From Bin5 sp963662575 (lineage in GTDB: Bacteria > Chloroflexota > Anaerolineae > Caldilineales > Caldilineaceae): a stretch of DNA of 64,000 bases. The notes under the pieces are model-generated. The model had not been told where the DNA came from. It was given only the letters and a program-made list of their open reading frames with translations, and searched no databases. The translations under genes were made by a program, and so were the position numbers. The stretch is taken from the NCBI GenBank assembly GCA_963662575.1, contig OY759723.1:2108001-2172000 (forward strand), written 5' to 3'. The number at the start of each line of letters is the position of its first letter. The stretch's first letter is position 1. This document shows, in pieces, positions 50,955 to 58,325 of the stretch.

Positions 50955-51385
50955 AAAAATGTGGTCTTAGTGGCCCTACGTGGATGAAAAGGTGTAAGCC
51001 GTTCTCCGCGCCCCTCCGCGTCCTCCGCGGACAAAAATGTCTTAGCAGTTCTCCGTGCTCCTCCGTGTCCCTCCGTGGACAAAAAGGTGTAAGCCGTTCT
51101 CCGCGCCTCTCCGCGTCCTCCGCAGACAAAAATGTCTTAGCAGTTCTCCGTGCTCCTCCGTGTCCCTCCGTGGACAAAAAGATGTAAGCCGTTCTCCGCG
51201 CCCCTCCGCGTCCTCCGCGGACAAAAATGTCTTAGCAGTTCTCCGTGCTCCTCCGTGTCCCTCCGTGGACAAAAAGGTGTAAGCCGTTCTCCGCGCCCCT
51301 CCGCGTCCTCCGCGGACAAAAATGTCTTAGCTGTTCTCCGTGCTCCTCCGTGTCCCTCCGTGGACAAAAAGGTGTCAAGGATGTT
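50955..51385. repeat. Intergenic repeat array 8, exact 95-bp higher-order units
   Basis: A unit joining a GCG half (GTTCTCCGCGCCCCTCCGCG, CCGCGGACAAAAATGTCTTAG) and a GTG half (CAGTTCTCCGTGCTCCTCCG, CCGTGGACAAAAAGGTGTAAG) repeats at exactly 95 bp: starts at 51001, 51096, 51191 and 51286. The region 50860-51719 otherwise shows no gene. Confidence 0.92.
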
Positions 51386-51719
51386 CTCCCCGTCTTTCCG
51401 CCCCCCTCCACGTGACCCTGCAGATCGATCAGTTCCGCCTTCTGCAAGATGCAGGCCCGCACTACGCCCAACAGTCCCGCACGCGGCCCATTCCCGTTCT
51501 ACTCCCGACGACTTCCCCAAAACGCCACCGAAACCTGACCACCGTCCCCTGGCCCCTATCTCCTGTCCCCCGCAAAAGGATACTTGATCCCAGTACGCAA
51601 TTGATGATAACATGAACTGCAACACTATTTGGGGCGCCTCAGCTAAAGAGCGCTTCTCGTGTATGGGATTTGAACTCGTTACGCTTGCACCAGTAGACCA
51701 ACAAAGGATGAACACTGTC

Positions 51720-52316
51720 ATGAAACGACCCTCACCTCACAAGCGCACACGTCGCATCGCGCTGTCGCTCGCCTTGGCCTTGCTGCTGTCCCTGGCCCTC
51801 TCCGCGGCCGCGTTTGCGCAGCAGGAACAGGAAATCAACGACCCCAATACGCCGCCTGGTCCACTGAGCGGTCCCCCCAGCGGTACCCCCGGCGGTAACC
51901 CCAGCGGTACCCCCGCTCCGACGACCAACCCGCCGGGAACCACCGAAACCAGCCATCCCAGCGCCCCGTTCACGCCGCCTGGTAACTGCATCGTCGCCCA
52001 CGCTGCCACCCCGGCCCAGCTCTGCCCCGTTGGCGGCGGCCTCCAGTACTACTTCATCGGCCCCGGCGGCACATCCAGCGGCGGACCCTGGATCGCCTCC
52101 TTCACCGAACTGGCTGGCCTTTACGCCGCCGGAGGAGGTGTATCTCTATACTCCGGCTCCAATCCCTTTACCGGCAAGCCGGTCAACATCTATTACCTGC
52201 CCTCCGAGAACAAACTCCGCATAAGCACCTACTACCCCGACAACCAGTACGACGTAAACAAGGCCTACGTCTTCACCGTCGACACCGGCAACGCCATCAA
52301 GAATGAAGCTTGGTAA
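51720..52316 (+). CDS. Secreted protein with C-terminal Trp-ending domain (paralogue 3)
   Basis: A 198-residue protein from the ATG at 51720 (MKRPSPHKRTRRIALSLALA); AAAGGA lies 12 bp upstream, and an ATG at 51708 is an alternative. A long basic n-region leads a signal peptide ending near AAAFAQ, then a Pro/Gly/Thr linker with the repeated GPPSGTPGGNPSGTP pattern, then the shared domain: NCIVAHAATPAQLCPVGGGL, QYYFIG, SLYSGSNPFTGKPVNIYYLP, STYYPDNQYD, KAYVFTVDTG, ending NEAW. Together with paralogue 4 (52886) it forms a tandem pair. A specific terminator follows. Confidence 0.82.
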   Translation: MKRPSPHKRTRRIALSLALALLLSLALSAAAFAQQEQEINDPNTPPGPLSGPPSGTPGGNPSGTPAPTTNPPGTTETSHPSAPFTPPGNCIVAHAATPAQLCPVGGGLQYYFIGPGGTSSGGPWIASFTELAGLYAAGGGVSLYSGSNPFTGKPVNIYYLPSENKLRISTYYPDNQYDVNKAYVFTVDTGNAIKNEAW

Positions 52317-52366
52317 CAGCAATCCCCCTAAAGTCTTCTACACGAGACGCGAAATCTGAGTCAAAA

Positions 52367-52397
52367 GAGAGCCAGGGACACCATATCCCTGGCTCTC
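52367..52397 (+). terminator. Terminator after paralogue 3
   Basis: GAGAGCCAGGGA (52367-52378) pairs perfectly with TCCCTGGCTCTC (52386-52397); CTCCTCCTTTCC follows. The same structure, with compensating changes, follows paralogue 4. Confidence 0.75.
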
Positions 52398-52544
52398 CTC
52401 CTTTCCCCGCCCAACCCCATCTCTCCAGCCCACCAACTTCCCTACCCCAAAGCCTGCCTGCCCCGTCCTTCCCCGCCTCCATACCCCCGCCGCACCGCCC
52501 AAACAGCAGCAGTCTAACCGCCCTCTCGGCCTGTAACGGCCCAA

Positions 52545-52705
52545 GATATTCTCCGCGTTCCTCCGTGGACAGAAGCAGTTAGGCCGTTCTCCGCGCCCCT
52601 CCGCGCCCTCCGCGGACAAAGAGATGTAAGCCGTTCTCCGCGCCCCTCCGCGTCCTCCGCGGACAAAAAGGTGTTTGCCGTTCTCCGCGCCCCTCCGTGG
52701 ACAAA
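52545..52705. repeat. Intergenic repeat array 9
   Basis: Four units of CCGTTCTCCGCGCCCCTCCG and CCGCGGACAAAGAGATGTAAG or close variants, between paralogues 3 and 4. It is followed by the CTGACTACTAAAAACTGCCG motif that recurs near 29740, 53720 and 60930. Confidence 0.85.
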
Positions 52706-52885
52706 AGCATATTCTTCCAGTGCTCAGCTGTTCACTAATAACCAATAAACTGACTACTAAAAACTGCCGTCAAAAAATGGAACAAATCCTGATGCAGAGG
52801 CGTCATGGCTAGTAGACGCATCTCGTGTCACTGAACAATCCAGGCAACACCCGGACCCGAAGACAAAGAAAGGAAGAAAACTCCC

Positions 52886-53533
52886 ATGAAGAAACTGTCG
52901 CCTCGGAAGCTCTCACGCCGCATCGCCCTGCCGCTCGCACTCGCGTTGCTGTTGACACTGGCCCTCACCGCGGCCGCCTTCGCGCAACCGCCTGGCACCC
53001 CGCCGGGGAACAACCAGCCAAACAACAACCAGCCAAACAACAACCCGCCAGCGAACCTCCAACCAAACAACCCGCCTGGAAACCCCGCGCCGGGCAGCTC
53101 TCCCAGCGGTCCCAACGGGGATCCCAATGGCCCGTCCCTCGATCCGCCCGGCGGCGCCACCGAAACGAGCCATCCCAGCGCCCCGTTCGTGCCGCCGGCA
53201 AACTGCATCGTCAACCACGCCGCCACACCCGCCCAGCTCTGCCCCGTCGCCGGCGGCCTCCAGTACTACTTCATCGGCGCCGACGGCAGCTCCAGCGGAG
53301 GACCCTGGCTGGACTCCTTCACTGAACTGGCCGGGCTTTACACCGCCGGAGCAAGCGTCTCCCTCTACTCCGGCGCCAATCCCCTCACCGGCAAGCAGGT
53401 CGACATCCATTACCTGCCTTCCGACCAGAAAATCCGTATCAGCACCTACTACCCCGACACCCAGTACGACACCGACAAGCCTTACACGTTCACCGTCGAC
53501 ACCGACAACGCGATCAACCACGAGGCTTGGTAA
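52886..53533 (+). CDS. Secreted protein with C-terminal Trp-ending domain (paralogue 4)
   Basis: A 215-residue protein preceded by AAAGGAAG. Signal peptide (RIALPLALALLLTLALTAAAFA), then a linker with NNQPNNNQPNNNPP and Pro/Gly/Ser, then the shared domain: NCIVNHAATPAQLCPVAGGL, QYYFIGADGSS, SLYSGANPLTGKQVDIHYLP, STYYPDTQYD, KPYTFTVDTD, ending HEAW. It is very close to paralogue 3 across signal and C-terminal domain, while the linkers differ in sequence. The pair most likely arose by duplication of a unit including the terminator. Confidence 0.83.
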   Translation: MKKLSPRKLSRRIALPLALALLLTLALTAAAFAQPPGTPPGNNQPNNNQPNNNPPANLQPNNPPGNPAPGSSPSGPNGDPNGPSLDPPGGATETSHPSAPFVPPANCIVNHAATPAQLCPVAGGLQYYFIGADGSSSGGPWLDSFTELAGLYTAGASVSLYSGANPLTGKQVDIHYLPSDQKIRISTYYPDTQYDTDKPYTFTVDTDNAINHEAW

Positions 53534-53583
53534 CGAAGAAGCCAGCTGCCTCTCCCACACGAGACGCGAAACTTGAACCAAAA

Positions 53584-53614
53584 GAGCGCCAGGGATACGA
53601 CCTCCCTGGCGCTC
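53584..53614 (+). terminator. Terminator after paralogue 4
   Basis: GAGCGCCAGGGA (53584-53595) pairs with TCCCTGGCGCTC (53603-53614), followed by CTCCTTTTCC. Compared with the terminator at 52367, one base pair differs on both arms (A-T to C-G), which keeps the stem perfect. Confidence 0.78.
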
Positions 53615-53750
53615 CTCCTTTTCCGCTCAGCCCCATCTCTCCGGCCACCCAACTTCCCTCCCGCAACGCCTGCCTGCCCCGGCCTTCACCGCCGTCCCGC
53701 CTTTCACTAAAAACCAAGAACTGACTACTGAAAACTGCCGTCCCGCCGAA

Positions 53751-53780
53751 TTGACGCCCCCCGCCATGTAAGTCTATAAT
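53751..53780 (+). promoter_or_regulatory. Promoter for paralogue 5
   Basis: TTGACG (53751-53756), an 18-bp spacer and a perfect TATAAT (53775-53780), 75 bp upstream of the start at 53856. Confidence 0.68.
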
Positions 53781-53855
53781 TGATTGGCAGATTTTCCCTT
53801 CTGTGATTGTGCGACCAGAAAGAACCCTGGTCTGACGATTGGAGAGTACGCTTTC

Positions 53856-54557
53856 ATGTTCAGAAAAACCCTGCCTCGAAACTCCAGCTGCATACCTGCC
53901 ATCTGTATTCTTGCCCTCCTGCTGGCCGTTGCCCTGTCGTCCGCCGCGGCTGCGAATGGCCCCCCGTCAGGGCCGTCAAGTAACGGGCCGCCCTCAGGGC
54001 CGCCCGGTAACAATCCTCCGACTCGCGGGCCCTCCACCAATCCGGGCGGCAACCCCGACCCAACGCCAACCCGGACCCCAACCCGGACCCCAACCCCATC
54101 AGACGGCAACGGCGGTTCGATACCCCCCTCCACTCCCACGCCGTCATCCCCCCGCGCCCCCGGCGATACGCTCACCTTGAAAGAGGCCCTTGCCGAGTAC
54201 GAGCTCATCAAGGCTCTCGCGCCCAATCGCATCATCTTCCACGCCGCCACCCCGATCCAACTCTGTAAAGTCGAGGACGGGCTTCAGATCTACTACGTCG
54301 GCAGAGACGGCAAAACGCGTCTCGGCCCCTGGGTCCCCGGCTTCGCCGAACTCGCCGCCAAATATCCGGGCGGCCCCGACGCCTCCATCTATTTCGGCTT
54401 CAACCCCCTCACCGGCAAACGCGTCAAGATCGACTATTTGCCCTCCGCAAAAAGAATTCGCGTAGACACCTTCTACGCCGACAAAGAACACGACAAAAAC
54501 AAACAGTACATCTTCCACTTCGGCCCCGACCACGACATCACCTACGACGCCTGGTAA
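53856..54557 (+). CDS. Secreted protein with C-terminal Trp-ending domain (paralogue 5)
   Basis: A 233-residue protein; GGAGAG lies 10 bp upstream of the ATG at 53856. Signal peptide (AICILALLLAVALSSAAAAN), a Pro/Gly/Asn linker with NGPPSGP repeats and a TPTRTPTRTPTPS stretch, a helix (LTLKEALAEYELIKALAP), then the shared domain: NRIIFHAATPIQLCKVEDGL, QIYYVGRDGK, GFNPLTGKRVKIDYLP, DTFYADKEHD, KQYIFHFGP, ending YDAW. The domain is more basic than in paralogues 3 and 4. It has its own promoter and is followed by a repeat array. Confidence 0.82.
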   Translation: MFRKTLPRNSSCIPAICILALLLAVALSSAAAANGPPSGPSSNGPPSGPPGNNPPTRGPSTNPGGNPDPTPTRTPTRTPTPSDGNGGSIPPSTPTPSSPRAPGDTLTLKEALAEYELIKALAPNRIIFHAATPIQLCKVEDGLQIYYVGRDGKTRLGPWVPGFAELAAKYPGGPDASIYFGFNPLTGKRVKIDYLPSAKRIRVDTFYADKEHDKNKQYIFHFGPDHDITYDAW

Positions 54558-54754
54558 GCCGGGCACAAAAGCGCCAACCTCCCAGCTCCAGCAACGATCC
54601 CGCCGCAGCCGCCTTCCCCTCCGGCTGCGGCGCCCCGAGCGCCTCCTCCCCTCCAACAGATCCTCCTTGCATTCACCCACAAAAAGCAGCTTCCCCTCGC
54701 CCCGCGCCCCAAATCGCCCAAAACCCACCCAGCCCCAACCCAAAATGTCCCCAC

Positions 54755-55035
54755 AGTTCTCCGCGCCCCTCCGCACCCTCCGTGGAAAAAGGTGTAGCAG
54801 TTGCCCTCCTCCGCGCCCCTCCGCGTCCTCCGCGGATAAAGGTGTAGCAGTTGCCCTTCTCCGCGCCCCTCCGCGTCCCCCGCGGACAAAAGGTGTAGCA
54901 GTTGCCCTTCTCCGCGCCCCTCCGCGTCCTCCGCGGACAAAAGGTGTAGCAGTTGCCCTTCTCCGCGCCTCTCCGCGTCCTCCGCGGATCAAAAAAGGTG
55001 TTCTCCGTTCGCCTCTGTGGCCTTCCGCGGATTCT
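54755..55035. repeat. Intergenic repeat array 10
   Basis: Units of GCAGTTGCCCTTCTCCGCGC, CCCTCCGCGTCCTCCGCGGA and CAAAAGGTGTA. The 54558-54754 stretch before it is C-rich without a gene. Confidence 0.88.
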
Positions 55036-55370
55036 TTCGCGAATTGCGGCTATCCAGGCACACCAGTCCATATGCGATTGCCCCCTGGCCCCAAAAAGCC
55101 CTTGACATTCTTCTTAACATCCCTTATACTTGAAACCAGACTGGCCATTGAGAAAAATACCTCTACTCGGCCACTACAAACCAAATCTCTGGACCCCCTG
55201 CTGTTTTCTGAGTACGGGCCCCGCCTCCACAGGCCGTCGCCCGTATCCATAGCACACACAGGCGCTCCGCTTTACCGGCTTTGCCGCGCGAGTTATCCAA
55301 ACCAATTCGCCCCGCACTGCCGCCAACAAGCGGGCGCTTTTTTGTTGCCCGTTGATTCCGGAGACAAACA
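55036..55370. other. Intergenic, no gene seen
   Basis: No frame with coding character precedes the next gene. GGAGAC lies 7 bp before the ATG at 55371 and serves as its ribosome-binding site. Confidence 0.4.
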
Positions 55371-56621
55371 ATGAACGAAATTCCATCCCTGGAGACGAAC
55401 GAACTTCAACTCCTCGAGACGATCGACCTCCCAACCTTGGACGATGCCCTCGAGCAAATCGACAGCCAGCCCCAACCATGTGATCGGCAGCCCGGTGAAC
55501 CGCTCGACCGCTACCGCTGGTTCCAAATCTATCTCACCCTTCCCTCGCCGCGCCGCTATGCAAGCGTCGCCAGAATTGCAGGCCTCAGACCTAACACCAG
55601 GCTCATCGCAAAGGCCTCCAGTCAGTGGCGCTGGCAAGAGCGCCTCGCCGCCTCAGACCGCCCGGACAACGGATTCCCCGCCCTCCAGCGAGAGTGGCGC
55701 ACACAGCTACTCAGAGAGACCGCCTACATAGCCCACTTCACCGGCTTGGAAGACACCTCTCGTGCCCTGTCCGGCGCCGCAATAGGTGATTTGGACAGGG
55801 CCGGGGCGCGCAAGCATCTGGGTACCCTCATCCAGTATCAGCGCGGGCTCCTCCCTCTCATGGAACCGCGCCGCAAAGAAAAGGACGTGACACTGAAAAT
55901 CAACGAACACCGGCTGCAAGGAATGGTCCTGGACAGAAGGCTCGAAATTGCCGATAAACTGACCAGAATGCAGTACGAAGCGCTTTTCGGCCCCACTGAA
56001 TGGGGATACGATCCCATAACTGATGGCCCCAACCGCCCAACCGAGCAGGAACCTCCCGAGACGAAGCTGTGGCGCCAGCAGCCAGCAGAATCGGATCAAC
56101 ACTTCTATTGGTTCCAAGTCTACCTGAGCCTGATGTTCTTCCAATCTACCGCCCAAGTGGCGAAAATGGCTGGCATCCGCCGAAAGTCCACGCTCTCCAG
56201 TATCGCCCGCAAGTGGACCTGGCACGAGCGCGCCGCCGCCTTCGACGCCTACCACGCCGGCGACCCGCTCGCCCGCATCAAGCTTCAACTTCACCTCCTC
56301 CATGACAAAGCCTTTGAAGCGCATCTCCACGGTCTGCTCGACGCAACCAGGGCCATCGAAATAGCCGAAATCGGCAGCTTGGACCGGGAAAAAGCGCGCC
56401 AGAACCTCTCGCATCTCCTGCGTCGTCAGCGCAGCTTCCTCCAATCCTTCTGGCGCCAGTACGACGCGATCGCAGGGAAATCTCCCGACGAACACCGCGA
56501 CCTTCTCCTCGCCTCCCTGGTCGAAGAAAAGGCCATTCAAAGGTTAAGAGACGAAGAAGAAGAGGAAAGGATAAACGGAAAACTTAAGCGTGCTTACGGC
56601 TCTTCGGACGACGCAGAATGA
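55371..56621 (+). CDS. Duplicated terminase-small-subunit-like DNA-binding domain protein
   Basis: A 416-residue protein built from two similar halves. The first has DRYRWFQIYLTLPSPRRYAS, VARIAGL, and SQWRWQERLAASD near residue 100. The second has DQHFYWFQVYLSLMFFQSTA, VAKMAGI and RKWTWHERAAAFDAYH near residue 305. The WxWxERAAAxD ending after a helix-turn-helix-like segment is typical of phage terminase small subunits and related proteins. Each half then has a helical segment (ARKHLGTLIQYQRGLLPL; ARQNLSHLLRRQRSFLQSF). No phage structural gene is nearby, so this may be a domesticated or remnant DNA-binding protein. Confidence 0.7.
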   Translation: MNEIPSLETNELQLLETIDLPTLDDALEQIDSQPQPCDRQPGEPLDRYRWFQIYLTLPSPRRYASVARIAGLRPNTRLIAKASSQWRWQERLAASDRPDNGFPALQREWRTQLLRETAYIAHFTGLEDTSRALSGAAIGDLDRAGARKHLGTLIQYQRGLLPLMEPRRKEKDVTLKINEHRLQGMVLDRRLEIADKLTRMQYEALFGPTEWGYDPITDGPNRPTEQEPPETKLWRQQPAESDQHFYWFQVYLSLMFFQSTAQVAKMAGIRRKSTLSSIARKWTWHERAAAFDAYHAGDPLARIKLQLHLLHDKAFEAHLHGLLDATRAIEIAEIGSLDREKARQNLSHLLRRQRSFLQSFWRQYDAIAGKSPDEHRDLLLASLVEEKAIQRLRDEEEEERINGKLKRAYGSSDDAE

Positions 56622-56681
56622 TGCCGCCGTCATGCAACGCCCATCTCTCGCAGCGCCCCGCCCTGGCGCCTCTCCTAAAGG

Positions 56682-56719
56682 AACATGACCCTCGTCCCCC
56701 CGCCTCGGTCACGTTTTTT
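56682..56719 (+). terminator. Intrinsic terminator after the duplicated-domain gene
   Basis: AACATGACC (56682-56690) pairs with GGTCACGTT (56707-56715), one G-T or A-C type mismatch, with the T-run at 56714-56719. Confidence 0.6.
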
Positions 56720-56949
56720 GCCTTCAGGAACATTTGTGCCATACTTCGTGTCTGGGGTCTTCCTGTCGGCAGTTCGTAGCAACCGCTAAACCTGCAGAAC
56801 ACGCTGACAGCCGCCCACCCGTTACGTCGGCCCGCTCCCACAAGCCGCCCGGCCCGTTCATTTTGTCAAGTCGACCTTTGAACGATGCACCGCCAACAGC
56901 ACAATACAACCCCCATACCCGCCCAACCCACTATCCACTATCCACCGCC
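56720..56949. other. Intergenic, no gene seen
   Basis: A frame open from 56734 into the next gene has no coding character before 56950. An ACTATCCACTATCCACC repeat lies directly before the next start, similar to the ACCACTG motifs elsewhere. Confidence 0.4.
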
Positions 56950-57291
56950 ATGAACAAAAATGACCTCCAATCCCTCCGTGCCGCCGCCAAGGCCGGCGCA
57001 ACCTGGAAAGACCTCGCCGCCATCATCGGCGTCTCCGACCGTACCCTCCGCCGCTGGCGTGAAGAAATCGAAGAAGAAGAGGAATACCCCGATGACTACT
57101 TCGACGGCGTGGAGGACCAGGAACGCCGTCCCATACCCAAGAACGCCGCCCAAATCCTGGCCGCGATCCACGCCGGCCGCGCCGAAGGACGCCAGGAACT
57201 CATCGAGACAATCCGTCAGCAGGCCGCCGAACAAAACGACCTGCGCACCCTCCTCGCCCTCCTCAAACGCATGGACAACATGGACAAATGA
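56950..57291 (+). CDS. Small helix-turn-helix protein, terminase-small-subunit-like
   Basis: A 113-residue protein starting MNKNDLQSLRAAAKAGATWK. The helix-turn-helix is DLAAIIGVSDRTLRRWREEI (about residues 21-40), followed by a very acidic stretch (EEEEEYPDDYFDGVEDQE) and a C-terminal helical part (AAQILAAIHAGRAEGRQELI). It resembles the DNA-recognition part of some terminase small subunits. With the duplicated-domain gene just upstream it forms a pair of phage-type DNA-binding proteins. Function is unknown. Confidence 0.65.
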   Translation: MNKNDLQSLRAAAKAGATWKDLAAIIGVSDRTLRRWREEIEEEEEYPDDYFDGVEDQERRPIPKNAAQILAAIHAGRAEGRQELIETIRQQAAEQNDLRTLLALLKRMDNMDK

Positions 57292-57408
57292 CCTCGAATC
57301 CCCCCATTTCCGCCCCGAAAAACGCTTTCAAGCGGACAAAGCGGACATATCAATGAAAAAATTCATAAAAACGCTGTGGCCTGTGCGGAAAGGATCCAAC
57401 CGGCAACC

Positions 57409-57786
57409 ATGACCAAACTGATTCTGGAGAATGAGACCTATGCCGTCACTGGGGCGGCCATCGAACTGCATCGTACCCTCGGGCCGGGCTTCCTCGAAAA
57501 AGTGTATCAAGAAGCCATGCAGCTCGAACTGAGCGCCCGCAGCATACCCTTTGACGCCGAAGTTCCTCTCGACATCAATTACAAGGGACAGTCCCTCACC
57601 CAGAAATACTACGCCGACCTCATATGTTTCGGGCAGATCATCGTCGAGCTAAAGGCGCTCAACCAGCTCTCCGGCCAGGAAGACGCCCAACTCCTCAACT
57701 ATCTCAAAGCCACCGGACTAAGAGTCGGCCTCCTCTTCAACTTCGGCAGCCACGGCAAACTGGAACGCAAACGGCTTGTCATATAA
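57409..57786 (+). CDS. GxxExxY-family protein (PD-(D/E)XK nuclease-like)
   Basis: A 125-residue protein with the family signature GPGFLEKVYQEAM (the G-x-x-E-x-x-Y core) near residue 27-36, then RSIPFDAEVPLDINYKGQSL, YYADLICFGQIIVELKAL (the Asp and Glu-x-Lys of the nuclease-like core) and QLLNYLKATGLRVGLLFNFG, ending ERKRLVI. The start at 57409 gives MTKLILENETYAVTGAAIEL, the normal N-terminus. The family is common in Chloroflexota, Bacteroidota and cyanobacteria; a nuclease fold is predicted, activity is unproven. An AAGATGTAAAGC repeat array starts right at its stop codon. Confidence 0.88.
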   Translation: MTKLILENETYAVTGAAIELHRTLGPGFLEKVYQEAMQLELSARSIPFDAEVPLDINYKGQSLTQKYYADLICFGQIIVELKALNQLSGQEDAQLLNYLKATGLRVGLLFNFGSHGKLERKRLVI

Positions 57787-58175
57787 GATGTAAAGCAATT
57801 CTCCGTGTCCTCCGTGGACAAAAGGTTTTGCAGTTCTCCGTGCCCCTCCGTGTCCTCCGTGGACAAAAGGTTTTGCAGTTCTCCGTGCCCCTCCGTGTCC
57901 TCCGTGGACAAAAGGTTTTGCAGTTCTCCGTGCCCCTCCGTGTCCTCCGTGGACAAAAGGGTTTTTGCAGTTCTCCGTGCCCCTCCGCGTCCTCCGTGGA
58001 CAAAAGGTTTTGCAGTTCTCCGTGCCCCTCCGTGTCCTCCGTGGACAAAAGGTTTTGCAGTTCTCCGTGCCCCTCCGTGTCCTCCGTGGACAAAAGGGTT
58101 TTTGCAGTTCTCCGTGCCCCTCCGCGTCCTCCGCGGACAAAAAGGTGTAAAGCAGTTCTCCCCACCCCTCCGCGG
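57786..58175. repeat. Intergenic repeat array 11, 45-bp units of the GTG variant
   Basis: Units of GTTTTGCAGTTCTCCGTGCC plus CCTCCGTGTCCTCCGTGGAC and AAAAG repeat at a 45-bp period (57825, 57870, 57915), with two longer units containing GGGTTTTTGCAG. Most units use CTCCGTG; CTCCGCG returns only towards the right end. No gene is present in 57787-58325. Confidence 0.9.
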
Positions 58176-58325
58176 ACCAGTACATCCTCCCGCGGGAACA
58201 CTTCCCCTCGCGACAGCGTCTCTAATGAGAAGGAAGTTTGTGCATAAGCGGCCAGGATCACCCATCATGCGACCTCTACTCGTCAGGCGCCGCCTACCTG
58301 ACCACTCTGTGATAAAGAAATAAAA

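Noticed and set aside
50955..51385. CRISPR-like appearance of the regularly spaced arrays (here and at 36.9 and 57.9 kb)
   Set aside because: The whole unit repeats with no unique spacers, and no cas genes are present.
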